Shown here: one piece after another, positions 36,997 through 45,206 of the stretch
Position numbering within the stretch: the stretch's first letter is position 1
Layout: every line of letters begins with the position of its first letter
Assembly: GCA_040756055.1 (NCBI GenBank)
Contig: JBFLZR010000005.1
Coordinates: 62,001-126,000 of the forward strand
Direction of reading: 5' to 3'
Origin: Candidatus Zixiibacteriota bacterium
Lineage (GTDB): Bacteria; Zixibacteria; MSB-5A5; GN15; FEB-12
Length of the DNA stretch: 64,000 nt
Notes under the pieces: generated by a model
Told to the model about the DNA's origin: nothing
What the model saw: the letters and a program-made list of their open reading frames with translations, nothing else
Databases searched by the model: none
Position numbers and translations under genes: made by a program

Positions 36997-37811
36997 TACG
37001 ATTCCTTCGTGCCTCTGCGCGATACCTGGCGCTGTCACTAATCCTGCTTGTGATGGTTTTCCCTCTCGTCTGGATGATGCGCGTGTCTCTGCTTCAATCC
37101 GGAGCAAGCATCGCTCTAAGCGATATTTTCAACCACCAGTTTACTTTTGATAACTACCTCGACCTTTTCCGAACCACCAGCATCGGGATAGCTCTTTTCA
37201 ACTCGGCGCTTGTGGGACTCGTTGTAACACTCGGCAACATCTTTTTCTGTTTCATGGTCGCCTACACGCTGGCCCGCTATGAATACATCGTCAACAAACT
37301 CTTGTTCGTTATCGTTATTGCGATTCTGATGATCCCGGCGCATATCGTGATTATCCCGATGTATCTTCTGATGGTCAAGACGGGCCTTTATGACGGCTTC
37401 GGGGCGCTTATACTCCCCTGGCTTGTCAACCCGATCGGGATTTTTCTCGTAAAACAGTATATAGAAACCATACCTCCATCGATGGAAGAAGCTGCGCGTA
37501 TCGATGGCGCCGGTGAGATGCGGATAATTTTCAGGATCATCATGCCCCTGTGCAAACCGGCGCTGGCTGTGCTCGCGATTCAGGTATTTTTTACCAACTG
37601 GAACTCGTTTCTCTTCCCATTTATTCTGACTCAGAGCGAGCAAATTAGGACTCTTCCCGTCGCTCTAGCCGTCTACCAGGGTCATCAGGCCGTCGACTGG
37701 CAACATCTTATGGCCGGCTCCACGATAGCCGTTATCCCCGTTCTGGTTATCTTCATCATAATGCAGCGGCAGATAGTCTCCGGAATAACTTCAGGGGGCA
37801 TAAAACAGTAA
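36990..37811 (+). CDS. sugar ABC transporter permease (MalG-type)
   Basis: 273 residues, six TM helices, EAA loop EEAARIDGAGEMRIIFRIIM, and the terminal VSGITSGGIKQ typical of MalG/UgpE-like permeases. It closes the operon; no ATPase gene follows, so a shared MsmX/UgpC-type ATPase encoded elsewhere must energise the importer. Confidence 0.92.
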   Translation: MVIRFLRASARYLALSLILLVMVFPLVWMMRVSLLQSGASIALSDIFNHQFTFDNYLDLFRTTSIGIALFNSALVGLVVTLGNIFFCFMVAYTLARYEYIVNKLLFVIVIAILMIPAHIVIIPMYLLMVKTGLYDGFGALILPWLVNPIGIFLVKQYIETIPPSMEEAARIDGAGEMRIIFRIIMPLCKPALAVLAIQVFFTNWNSFLFPFILTQSEQIRTLPVALAVYQGHQAVDWQHLMAGSTIAVIPVLVIFIIMQRQIVSGITSGGIKQ

Positions 37812-37831
37812 AAAAATATCTTCTTTTTTAG

Positions 37832-37860
37832 TTGCGCCGGTCTGTAATTATTGTTTTTAT
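37832..37860 (+). promoter_or_regulatory. candidate promoter of the Pal-like lipoprotein gene
   Basis: TTGCGC at 37832-37837, 17-base spacer, TTTTAT at 37855-37860, leaving a ~60-base A+T-rich leader with a small GACT/AGTC inverted repeat and an AAGGA ribosome site. Confidence 0.3.
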
Positions 37861-37921
37861 AGCGACTAAGTAGTCGAGGAGCATAAATCATATTAACATA
37901 TGTAGAAAGGAACTCTTAATT

Positions 37922-38515
37922 ATGCGAATCTTTCTAGTTGTTGCACTGTTGCTGTCGCTTATGTTTGTCGGCTGCGGAGCCAGCAAAGACTACGTAGCAC
38001 AGCAGATTCAACAATCCGAGGCTAAGACAAGCGCCGAGATCAACGCTGTCCGTGAAAAAACTGATACTAACGCGGCTGAGATCAAAAAACTGCAGTCACT
38101 GGCCGCCCAAATTTCTGAGAAAGCCGACCTCGCTATCAACAAGGCCAAAGGATTTGAGAACTATCAGATTATCTGGCAGGGCGAAATCAATTTCGATTTC
38201 GACAGCTATCTCATCACCGGCACCGCCGAGTCGATTCTCAACGAAGCCGGTGAGAAAATGGAAGAATTCCCCGGTTCTATCCTTGAAGTAGCCGGTTACA
38301 CCGACCGCACTGGAACGGCGAAATACAACTATATGCTGGGTCAGCAGCGCGCCGATGCCACCAAAAGGTTTTTGGCCTCCAAATTCGGCATCTCCCTGTA
38401 TCGCATGTTCACGGTGTCTTACGGCGAGGATAAGCCTGTGGCCCTTCCTGATGAGCAGAACGCTTCCTCCAAAAACCGCCGCGTGACTCTCGCCGTCTGG
38501 GGCGAACTGAAGTAG
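37922..38515 (+). CDS. OmpA/Pal-like peptidoglycan-associated lipoprotein
   Basis: 197 residues. Lipobox LMFVGC at ~15-20, a heptad-rich coiled-coil segment (~25-75), then an OmpA_C-like domain with INFDFDSYLITG, LEVAGYTDRTGTAKYNYMLGQQRA (murein-binding Asp/Arg region) and NRRVTLAVWG. It should tether the outer membrane to murein. It is followed by a strong terminator and has its own candidate promoter, so it is likely a highly expressed single gene. Confidence 0.88.
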   Translation: MRIFLVVALLLSLMFVGCGASKDYVAQQIQQSEAKTSAEINAVREKTDTNAAEIKKLQSLAAQISEKADLAINKAKGFENYQIIWQGEINFDFDSYLITGTAESILNEAGEKMEEFPGSILEVAGYTDRTGTAKYNYMLGQQRADATKRFLASKFGISLYRMFTVSYGEDKPVALPDEQNASSKNRRVTLAVWGELK

Positions 38516-38541
38516 TATCTCACACAAGCTGAGAAAAGCAT

Positions 38542-38570
38542 AAAGGCGGGAATGAGCTTCCCGCCTTTTT
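38542..38570 (+). terminator. rho-independent terminator
   Basis: Stem AAAGGCGGGA / TCCCGCCTTT (10 bp), loop ATGAGCT, then further T residues. It sits 27 bases after the Pal-like gene stop and also separates it from the convergent lipoprotein gene. Confidence 0.85.
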
Positions 38571-38602
38571 CATTTTGTTTGATGAACTGACAGAGACAGC
38601 GA

Positions 38603-39142
38603 CTACTGCTGCAGCAAAGGCACCTTCAACGTCTGTTCCTCCCGAACCATTGTGAACGCCATCGCATAGGTCGAACTATTCTGCCCGTCCACCGCTACAG
38701 CATCAAAACGGAGCAATATGGTATCTACCCCCTCGGGAATGACAATCCCCTGGTCGCCAAAGAAATCAAACAGCTTCTTTATCTCTCTGTCGTCGGGTCG
38801 TCCGTACTGGCTTGCCCGCGTCGGCGCACGCCAGTAAACGATATTTTCGGGCAAAAAGGTCACGCTTACGGAGTCGATGTTAAGGTCGATATCCGAAGTA
38901 GAATTGTTCGGGCGGGGGCGATGAGCCCGCAGACTGACCCAGAACATCGTCGTGTCCTGGATATCATCGAGCTTTATAACATCCTTGAATGCCACCACCG
39001 AGGGGGCTTCCAGCACCCATTCGCCGGCAGTGAAGCCATCAGTGGCGGCTTCGGGTACGATAAACTGACGTGTACGGCGTTTCGAGCAGCCAAGACCTAC
39101 CGCCAGAGATACTATCATAAGAGTTATTAGAGTTTTTTGCAT
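38603..39142 (-). CDS. lipoprotein of unknown function
   Basis: 179 residues from ATG 39142 (AGGTGG site). Signal sequence with a lipobox-like AVGLGC at ~14-19. The rest is a beta-rich domain with alternating polar/hydrophobic strands (TMFWVSLRAH, IDLNIDSVSVTFLPE, VDTILLRFDAVAVDG). No family recognised. It is the last gene of a minus-strand run after the MscS channel gene, 61 bases downstream of it. Confidence 0.7.
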   Translation of the reverse strand: MQKTLITLMIVSLAVGLGCSKRRTRQFIVPEAATDGFTAGEWVLEAPSVVAFKDVIKLDDIQDTTMFWVSLRAHRPRPNNSTSDIDLNIDSVSVTFLPENIVYWRAPTRASQYGRPDDREIKKLFDFFGDQGIVIPEGVDTILLRFDAVAVDGQNSSTYAMAFTMVREEQTLKVPLLQQ

Positions 39143-39203
39143 ACCCACCTGCGATACTTTGGTTTTATAAATGGCTGTTGGTTTCTGTACGCAATTCAAT
39201 CCC

Positions 39204-40310
39204 CTAAGTTTCTCTATCGGGAGCTTTGTCTTTTACAATTGTGACGACACGCTGAGGGAACGGAATCTCGATTCCCTCCTTGCGGAACCGATTCAGAATC
39301 TGCTCGCGAAGGTCCGAACCTGCCTGGTATTGATCAAGCACCTCCGGAACGCGACAGAACATGGATACGTTCAAGCTACTGTCCCCAAACTCCAGAAACC
39401 TGAAAACTGGCTCAGGCTCATCGAGTATCATTGGATTCTTACGCGCTTCATCGAGCATGACGCGCTTGACGAGGTCCATATCCGAGTCGTAACTCACGCC
39501 CACATCGATACGAACGCGGATCTCCGGGTATGGATAGGTGATATTATGCACCGTGGATTTCATCAGTTCGGCGTTAGGCACGATAATCAGCGTATTTTCG
39601 AATGTTAGAAATTTGGTTGACCGTACTCCGATCTGATGCACCTTGCAGGTTGTGCCGTCAGGAAGACGCAGCCAGTCCCCTGCCCTGAAGGGCCGGTCGA
39701 TCATGATCACGAACCCCCCGATCATATTTGCGATCGTATCTTGCGCCGCCAGCGCTATCGCCAGAGAGCCGATACCGAGGACCGTTATTAATCCCTTAAT
39801 GTCAATGTCGAAATGTTCCAGAATTATCAGAATCGCAAGCACATACACAATGGCTTTTGTGGTGCGGTCCAGAAGCGGCACAAACTCATCATCGACTTCC
39901 GATTCCGTCTTGACAGCTATATTGGCTCCGTACCAGTGCAAGAATGTCGATATGACCCTCACGAGGATATTGGCGACGAGCAGCACACCGATCGTGTAAA
40001 TGACACCGTCCATTATCTCGTAAAACTCCTCCCCCAAACTCTCGACAGAGAATGACTGAAGGAAATTCAGTAGCTGCGTGAGCCCAAGCAGCAAGATGAA
40101 AAGGAAGATGGGTTTGCGCGACTTATTCAACAGTGCGTCGTCAAGCGTTGTCTTCGTCCTGGCTGTAATTTTGGTGGCCAGCGACGTCATAGTCAGACGC
40201 ACGATGTAGGCCGCTATAAGTGTAACAACGACAATGCCCGCGACGCCGATGAGTTTCTGCCAGAGGGGGGCAACCGGTATTTCATCAAGTAGTTTTGTAA
40301 AAATCGTCAT
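39204..40310 (-). CDS. MscS-family mechanosensitive ion channel
   Basis: 368 residues. N-terminal TM helices, then the MscS core: GLITVLGIGSLAIALAAQDTIANMIGGFVIMIDRPFRAGDWL (pore helix and beta domain), TKFLTFENTLIIVPNAELM, and the C-terminal alpha/beta domain with VRIDVGVSYDSDMDLVKRV. It releases osmolytes on hypo-osmotic shock. ATG 40310 overlaps the preceding stop (TGATG), so it is coupled to the Ig-like lipoprotein gene. Confidence 0.93.
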   Translation of the reverse strand: MTIFTKLLDEIPVAPLWQKLIGVAGIVVVTLIAAYIVRLTMTSLATKITARTKTTLDDALLNKSRKPIFLFILLLGLTQLLNFLQSFSVESLGEEFYEIMDGVIYTIGVLLVANILVRVISTFLHWYGANIAVKTESEVDDEFVPLLDRTTKAIVYVLAILIILEHFDIDIKGLITVLGIGSLAIALAAQDTIANMIGGFVIMIDRPFRAGDWLRLPDGTTCKVHQIGVRSTKFLTFENTLIIVPNAELMKSTVHNITYPYPEIRVRIDVGVSYDSDMDLVKRVMLDEARKNPMILDEPEPVFRFLEFGDSSLNVSMFCRVPEVLDQYQAGSDLREQILNRFRKEGIEIPFPQRVVTIVKDKAPDRET

Positions 40311-42013
40311 CACTTAAACTCGAAGACTATTCCGGCCGTTTCGAAACGCGCCCTGACGGCAATCGTATCCGAAAGTGTAGCGGCTGTCTCTGAGAACAGA
40401 TACGGGACAACCGAACCCGGGTCTCTGCGGCCGTTGCCGTTGGAGTCCAAGAAGCCCCAGAGCTGATACTTGCCTGCCGGTAAATCAATATTAAACCGGC
40501 GCGCCGCCACTGGCAAGTCAAAAGTCTGGCGATTGTCCACCCTTTTGAATTGGAGAACAACAGGGGTATTCTCCCGTCCGGCAAGTCGAATATCAATCTC
40601 ACCGCTGATACTTCCGAGAGAATCGGTGTCAATCGTGGTAAATACAAACTCCGTCAAACTGTCACCGAGCACATTACCTGCCCTGTCGGCTATCTCGAAC
40701 TCGGTGACCTGCAACCGGTAAAGCATTCCCGGTTTCAAATCGCGAGAATCGAACTTCAGGTGCAGCGGGTCGAGCCAGATATGCTCGAGGGCGAGTCGTT
40801 TGCCTTCCAGATCGAACAGCGCGAACGTCTCGCCTGAAAACAATCCGGTGTCAAGCGGCTCGCTAAGCGATGCTCTCATTTCAATCTCGTCAACAAATCT
40901 CGGCAGACGATCCGGTTTGAAGGTGACCATAGGCGTCTGTTTATCTTGCTTCATCGCAACCTTCATACTGTCGAAAACTATCGGCACGCCCGTTGTGTCA
41001 TGAAGCAGGCGGAGCATGTACACGCCGTCGGACAGGCTGTCAGTAAGAAAGTGTACAGCGGAAGCCGCAAGCTGATCCCATTCCAGTATTGCCTGACTTT
41101 CGTAAACGGCGCTGGAGTCAGTCGTTGACATCACCAACAGACTTCTGGGATTGTCCTGAAGATACGCGAGGTCTATTTCGCGCGATAACTTCATCCGAAC
41201 GAGACCGTCGGGAGTATAGTTTGCTGCCGTAATCCGAAGAGTAGCTGTATCCTGTCGCGCTAACTGAAGATTGATGTCCTCGAACGAGAGCGACGTTGCC
41301 AGGTTTATCGGGCGATCAGGGACGGCGTACGATTCCCTACCCGGGTTATAGCGGTCATCGCGATTCTGATCGACAAAGGCGACCATTCGATACTCCCGCT
41401 GCGGCAGATACTGAAAGGAGAACAATCCAGCCTGGTTCGATTGATTGATGTATATGGGATAAATTGAATCTATAGGCAGGGTGTCCTCGAACTGAGACGG
41501 ATCATACAGCGCCACGATAACACCACCCTGGGCCGTGTCCTCCTGGTAAACATGCCCGGAAATCGCCCCGGAATCGATCGTCGCTCCGGTCGAGAAAGCC
41601 ACGACCGTCGAAGCATCGAAGCGATTCCTCCTCAGGTCGGTGATGTCGGAACTCACCGATATTATGTATGTCTGGTCGGAATTGAAGCTGTCAGCGAAAT
41701 TTATCACGAGACGGTCGGACTTCCAACTCAGCTTCGGCTCGGCGGCCGGACGCGGCGAGACAAAAACGGCCGTCTTACCTTCCGGCTTGACCACGCTTTC
41801 CGAGAAATAGAGGGTTACCCTGTCATCTATCGGCACACTGGTGGCCCCGTTGACCGGATCGGAACCGATCAGAATCGGCGCCGTACGATCCTCTTCGCCT
41901 CCGGGAGGCGGTCCCACCTCGGCACAGTGAACGATCAGCAGAACGCTAATAAATAAAAATGAGAGAAGGATCTTGAGATGGCGGTAGCGGTCAGTGTTTG
42001 TTCTTGGAACCAT
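40310..42013 (-). CDS. lipoprotein with N-terminal Ig-like (Big_5) domain
   Basis: 567 residues. Signal with lipobox-like LLIVHC near 25-30. Residues ~40-145 have the bacterial Ig-like Big_5/SbsA pattern (APILIGSDPVNGATSVPID, VTLYFSESV, DQTYIISVSSDI, VAFSTG). Carboxypeptidase-like regulatory repeats follow (GVIVALYDP, YRMVAFVDQNRDDRYNPG), recurring near the C-terminus (YQLWGFLDSNGNGRRDPG). Probably an outer-membrane or surface structural protein. It is in a minus-strand run with MscS and the TPR lipoprotein. Confidence 0.8.
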   Translation of the reverse strand: MVPRTNTDRYRHLKILLSFLFISVLLIVHCAEVGPPPGGEEDRTAPILIGSDPVNGATSVPIDDRVTLYFSESVVKPEGKTAVFVSPRPAAEPKLSWKSDRLVINFADSFNSDQTYIISVSSDITDLRRNRFDASTVVAFSTGATIDSGAISGHVYQEDTAQGGVIVALYDPSQFEDTLPIDSIYPIYINQSNQAGLFSFQYLPQREYRMVAFVDQNRDDRYNPGRESYAVPDRPINLATSLSFEDINLQLARQDTATLRITAANYTPDGLVRMKLSREIDLAYLQDNPRSLLVMSTTDSSAVYESQAILEWDQLAASAVHFLTDSLSDGVYMLRLLHDTTGVPIVFDSMKVAMKQDKQTPMVTFKPDRLPRFVDEIEMRASLSEPLDTGLFSGETFALFDLEGKRLALEHIWLDPLHLKFDSRDLKPGMLYRLQVTEFEIADRAGNVLGDSLTEFVFTTIDTDSLGSISGEIDIRLAGRENTPVVLQFKRVDNRQTFDLPVAARRFNIDLPAGKYQLWGFLDSNGNGRRDPGSVVPYLFSETAATLSDTIAVRARFETAGIVFEFK

Positions 42014-42021
42014 TATGAAAT

Positions 42022-43656
42022 CTACTGGCTCAGTTTCTGCTTAATCTGCTCATTCTCCGGTTGGAGGTCAAGAGCCTTTTGCCACCACACCCGCGCGTTT
42101 TCGACATCCCCCGTAGCCTCGTAAGCGTCTCCAAGATGATCATATATTATCGGGTCGCTTTCCAGCTCGGCCGCCTTTTTCAACTGAACGAGCGCTTGAT
42201 CGTACTTCTTGAGACGATAAAACACCCAACCGTAGCTGTCAAGATATGCTCCGTTCTCCGGCGCCAGATTGACCGCCTTTTCGATCAAGTCCTTGGCGTA
42301 TTCCAAACGCTCCCCGCGATCGGCCAGCATGTAACCGAGGTAATTCAAAGCCTGCGCATGCAGCGGACTGGCGGCAATGATCTCTTCAAAAACCGGTACC
42401 GCTTTGTCAAACTGCCCACTCTGCTCATAGGCGGCCCCGAGGGCGAACATGAGCTTTAGCTCGCCTTCCTCACCCCGGACATGGTTCAAACCGGTCTGAT
42501 AGGTCAATATCTCTTTTTCCGCATTGCCCATTTTCTTGTAGGCAAAGCCCAAATCGAGCCAGCTCTCAAATAGCGTATCCGCCATCTGGGTAAGAACCGT
42601 GAACTGCTCAACCGCCTTCTGGTAGTCACCGCTCAATACGGCTATCCTACCAAGATAGTAGTAATTGGCCGTATGACGTTCACCGCCGTCAATAAGCGAT
42701 GTAAGGATAGAGTCAGCCAGACGAAGTGAATCCAGCCCGAAATAAACGACAGCCAGTCGACGAATCGCATCGCGATCGAGCGGCGTGACTTCGGCAACCC
42801 TCCGGGCGTGTTCGGCCGCCTCCGCTAAAGAATCCATGCGAACATAGAGGGCAGTTAACTCTCTATTAGCAATGAGGTTGTATGGCTCCACCTCAAGTGC
42901 AGTCTTATATGCCGTCAACGCCGAATCGTCGTGCCCGCCAATTTGATACAATTCCGCCAGACCAAGAAACGACATGATATTGGTGGGATCGCCGGTAATC
43001 GCGATCGAGCGGGCAAAAGACTCCTTTGCGGAGGTGAAATCTCCATTCTGTGCCTGAAGACGTCCCAGCTCCCGCAGAACCCGCTCATTGTCAGGACGGA
43101 TTCGGGAAAGATTCTCGTATGCCCAGATGAGGGAATCCAGATTGTCGGACTGACGGTAATAACCGGCCAAATGTGAATACGCTATCGAGTTCTGGTCATC
43201 TAACTCGATCAGGTTCAGATAGGTGGTTTTGGCTTCCTCTTCCCTGCTCAGAGACACATAACAGGCGCCGCGCAGAAGATAAACATCGGCGTCCTCCGGC
43301 TCGATCGATTCGAGCGCCTCAAGAGCTTTGTCATACAAGCGAAGGTTGAAATATGATTCCGCCAGGGCATGCCGAATCTGATAGGATGCGGGATAAAACT
43401 GCAGGGCCTGTTCGAAATTGGCCGCTGCCTTGCGGTAGTTGCCGATTTGCTGGTAGATCAGTCCGTCCTCATAGAACGAGAAGGCTCTTGAATTTATTCG
43501 CTCATCCTCGGGCTTGTCTTTCAGCACGGTCGTCTTCAGCGGCGGATTATCAACCTTAACCTCAACTACCTCGTGCTTGACCGCTTTCGAGGAACAGCCC
43601 GATATAAGCATCAGGCCCATTAATAGAACCAGCCCGTACAAGGACAGCTTTGCCAA
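42022..43656 (-). CDS. TPR-repeat lipoprotein
   Basis: 544 residues with lipobox LISGC at ~17-21, followed by roughly a dozen tetratricopeptide repeats (for example YRKAAANFEQALQFYP, YDKALEALESIEPE, DKAVPVFEEIIAASP, YDQALVQLKKAAELES). A membrane-anchored scaffold, probably periplasmic. It precedes the Ig-like lipoprotein gene by 8 bases in the same direction. Confidence 0.88.
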   Translation of the reverse strand: MAKLSLYGLVLLMGLMLISGCSSKAVKHEVVEVKVDNPPLKTTVLKDKPEDERINSRAFSFYEDGLIYQQIGNYRKAAANFEQALQFYPASYQIRHALAESYFNLRLYDKALEALESIEPEDADVYLLRGACYVSLSREEEAKTTYLNLIELDDQNSIAYSHLAGYYRQSDNLDSLIWAYENLSRIRPDNERVLRELGRLQAQNGDFTSAKESFARSIAITGDPTNIMSFLGLAELYQIGGHDDSALTAYKTALEVEPYNLIANRELTALYVRMDSLAEAAEHARRVAEVTPLDRDAIRRLAVVYFGLDSLRLADSILTSLIDGGERHTANYYYLGRIAVLSGDYQKAVEQFTVLTQMADTLFESWLDLGFAYKKMGNAEKEILTYQTGLNHVRGEEGELKLMFALGAAYEQSGQFDKAVPVFEEIIAASPLHAQALNYLGYMLADRGERLEYAKDLIEKAVNLAPENGAYLDSYGWVFYRLKKYDQALVQLKKAAELESDPIIYDHLGDAYEATGDVENARVWWQKALDLQPENEQIKQKLSQ

Positions 43657-43747
43657 TTACAACTCCACTCGACTCGGTTCAACCAATAACAATTTTACTC
43701 AATGGCGCTCCATACCGATAACAACCGAAGGTGCCAACAGTTGCATA

Positions 43748-45007
43748 CTATTCGGCGCGAAGCTTCAAAAATCTTCGCTTACCAACCTTGAGAATGACGT
43801 CCTGTTTTAGCTCAAATTCATAGTCGACATCGGTAATCTTGTCGCTATTAAGTGATACCCCGCCGGCCTGTATAAGTTTCCTCGCCTCCGAGTTCGACTT
43901 GGCCAGTCCGCTCTTCGACATGAGATGAACCAGATAGATTTTGGACGGGTCAATTTCGTGAGCCTTAAGTTGCTCTATCGATAGCTGCGGCATATCGTCC
44001 GGAACCTGCTTCTGGGAAAAGACCCTCTCGAATTCTTCCCGGGCCACCTTTCCTGATCCTTGCGGGTGATACATATCCACCAGCGTCTCAGCCAGTCCCT
44101 TTTTCAGCACCATGGGATTCATCTCAGGCCGCGACAGCTGTTGCTTTATTGCCTGCAGCTTCTCGATAGTGACATCGGTAGTAAGTTCAAAATAACTGTA
44201 AATCAACTCATCCGGAATAGACATCGCTTTACCGAAAATGTCCCTCGGAGACTCTTCGATTCCAATATAGTTGTCCAGCGACTTGGACATCTTCTTCTCA
44301 CCGTCCAGCCCCACCAGAAGCGGCATAGTCAAGACAAGCTGCGGCGCTACATTGTAGGCTTCCTGAATTGTCCTGCCGACCAGAAGATTGAATTTCTGGT
44401 CCGTGCCGCCGATCTCGACATCGGCCTTGATAGCCACCGAATCATACGCCTGCATCAGGGGATAAAACAATTCGTGAATCGAGATAGGAATTCCCCGGCG
44501 CATCCGGTTGGTGAAATCATCTCTTTCCAAAAGCCGGGCCACGGTGAATTTGGTGGCCAGATGCATTACATCCACAAAGCTCATGCCATTGAACCACTCC
44601 CCGTTGAAATGAATTTCGGTTTTGGACTTATCCAGAATTTTAAAAAACTGGTCCTGGTAGGTTTTGGCGTTGCGCATGATTTCGCTGTAGCTCAGTGATG
44701 GTCTGGTGGCGGACTGCCCTGACGGATCGCCGACCATAGCCGTGTAATCGCCCACTATGAGTACAATCTGATGGCCCAGGTCCTGAAGTTGCCGGAGTTT
44801 TCTGATACCCACCGAATGGCCCAGGTGGATGTCGGGCGAGGTAGGATCAAAACCCTGTTTAACCCTCAGAGGCTTGTTTTCTTTGATGGATTTCTTGAGC
44901 TTATCTTCGAATTCGCCTTCGGGAAGAAGATCCACTGCCCCCCGGGATATTATCTTCCACTGACGCTCAAACTCTTTTTTCAGGTCAGAATTCTCGAATT
45001 CCTGCAC
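43748..45007 (-). CDS. tyrS: tyrosyl-tRNA synthetase
   Basis: 419 residues. Class I motifs HLGHSVG (~61-67) and KKMSKSLDN (~236), tyrosine/tRNA-binding IGGTDQKFNLLVG, and a C-terminal S4 RNA-binding domain (GLAKSNSEARKLIQAGGVSLN). The start is GTG 45007, eight bases after a clear AAAGGAG site. The long N-terminus before HIGH resembles the TyrZ-type subgroup. Confidence 0.96.
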   Translation of the reverse strand: MQEFENSDLKKEFERQWKIISRGAVDLLPEGEFEDKLKKSIKENKPLRVKQGFDPTSPDIHLGHSVGIRKLRQLQDLGHQIVLIVGDYTAMVGDPSGQSATRPSLSYSEIMRNAKTYQDQFFKILDKSKTEIHFNGEWFNGMSFVDVMHLATKFTVARLLERDDFTNRMRRGIPISIHELFYPLMQAYDSVAIKADVEIGGTDQKFNLLVGRTIQEAYNVAPQLVLTMPLLVGLDGEKKMSKSLDNYIGIEESPRDIFGKAMSIPDELIYSYFELTTDVTIEKLQAIKQQLSRPEMNPMVLKKGLAETLVDMYHPQGSGKVAREEFERVFSQKQVPDDMPQLSIEQLKAHEIDPSKIYLVHLMSKSGLAKSNSEARKLIQAGGVSLNSDKITDVDYEFELKQDVILKVGKRRFLKLRAE

Positions 45008-45206
45008 AGTATGTTCTCCTTTAAGGAAATATCGGCAGACCCGGCGTATTCTTTTAAGGACAACCGATAATCTAATAAGCAGTTATAATAATAATAGATG
45101 ATGTAAAACGAAACAAAAATAACGCCCGATTGTATGACAACTGAGAAGGCCACAAACCCTGTTTTAACTTGACTTGGCCGGGCATAACGGTGCAAATATC
45201 TGACCT

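Noticed and set aside
43657-43747. Small gene or RNA between tyrS and the TPR lipoprotein gene
   Set aside because: No frame, hairpin or promoter pattern stands out in these 91 bases.
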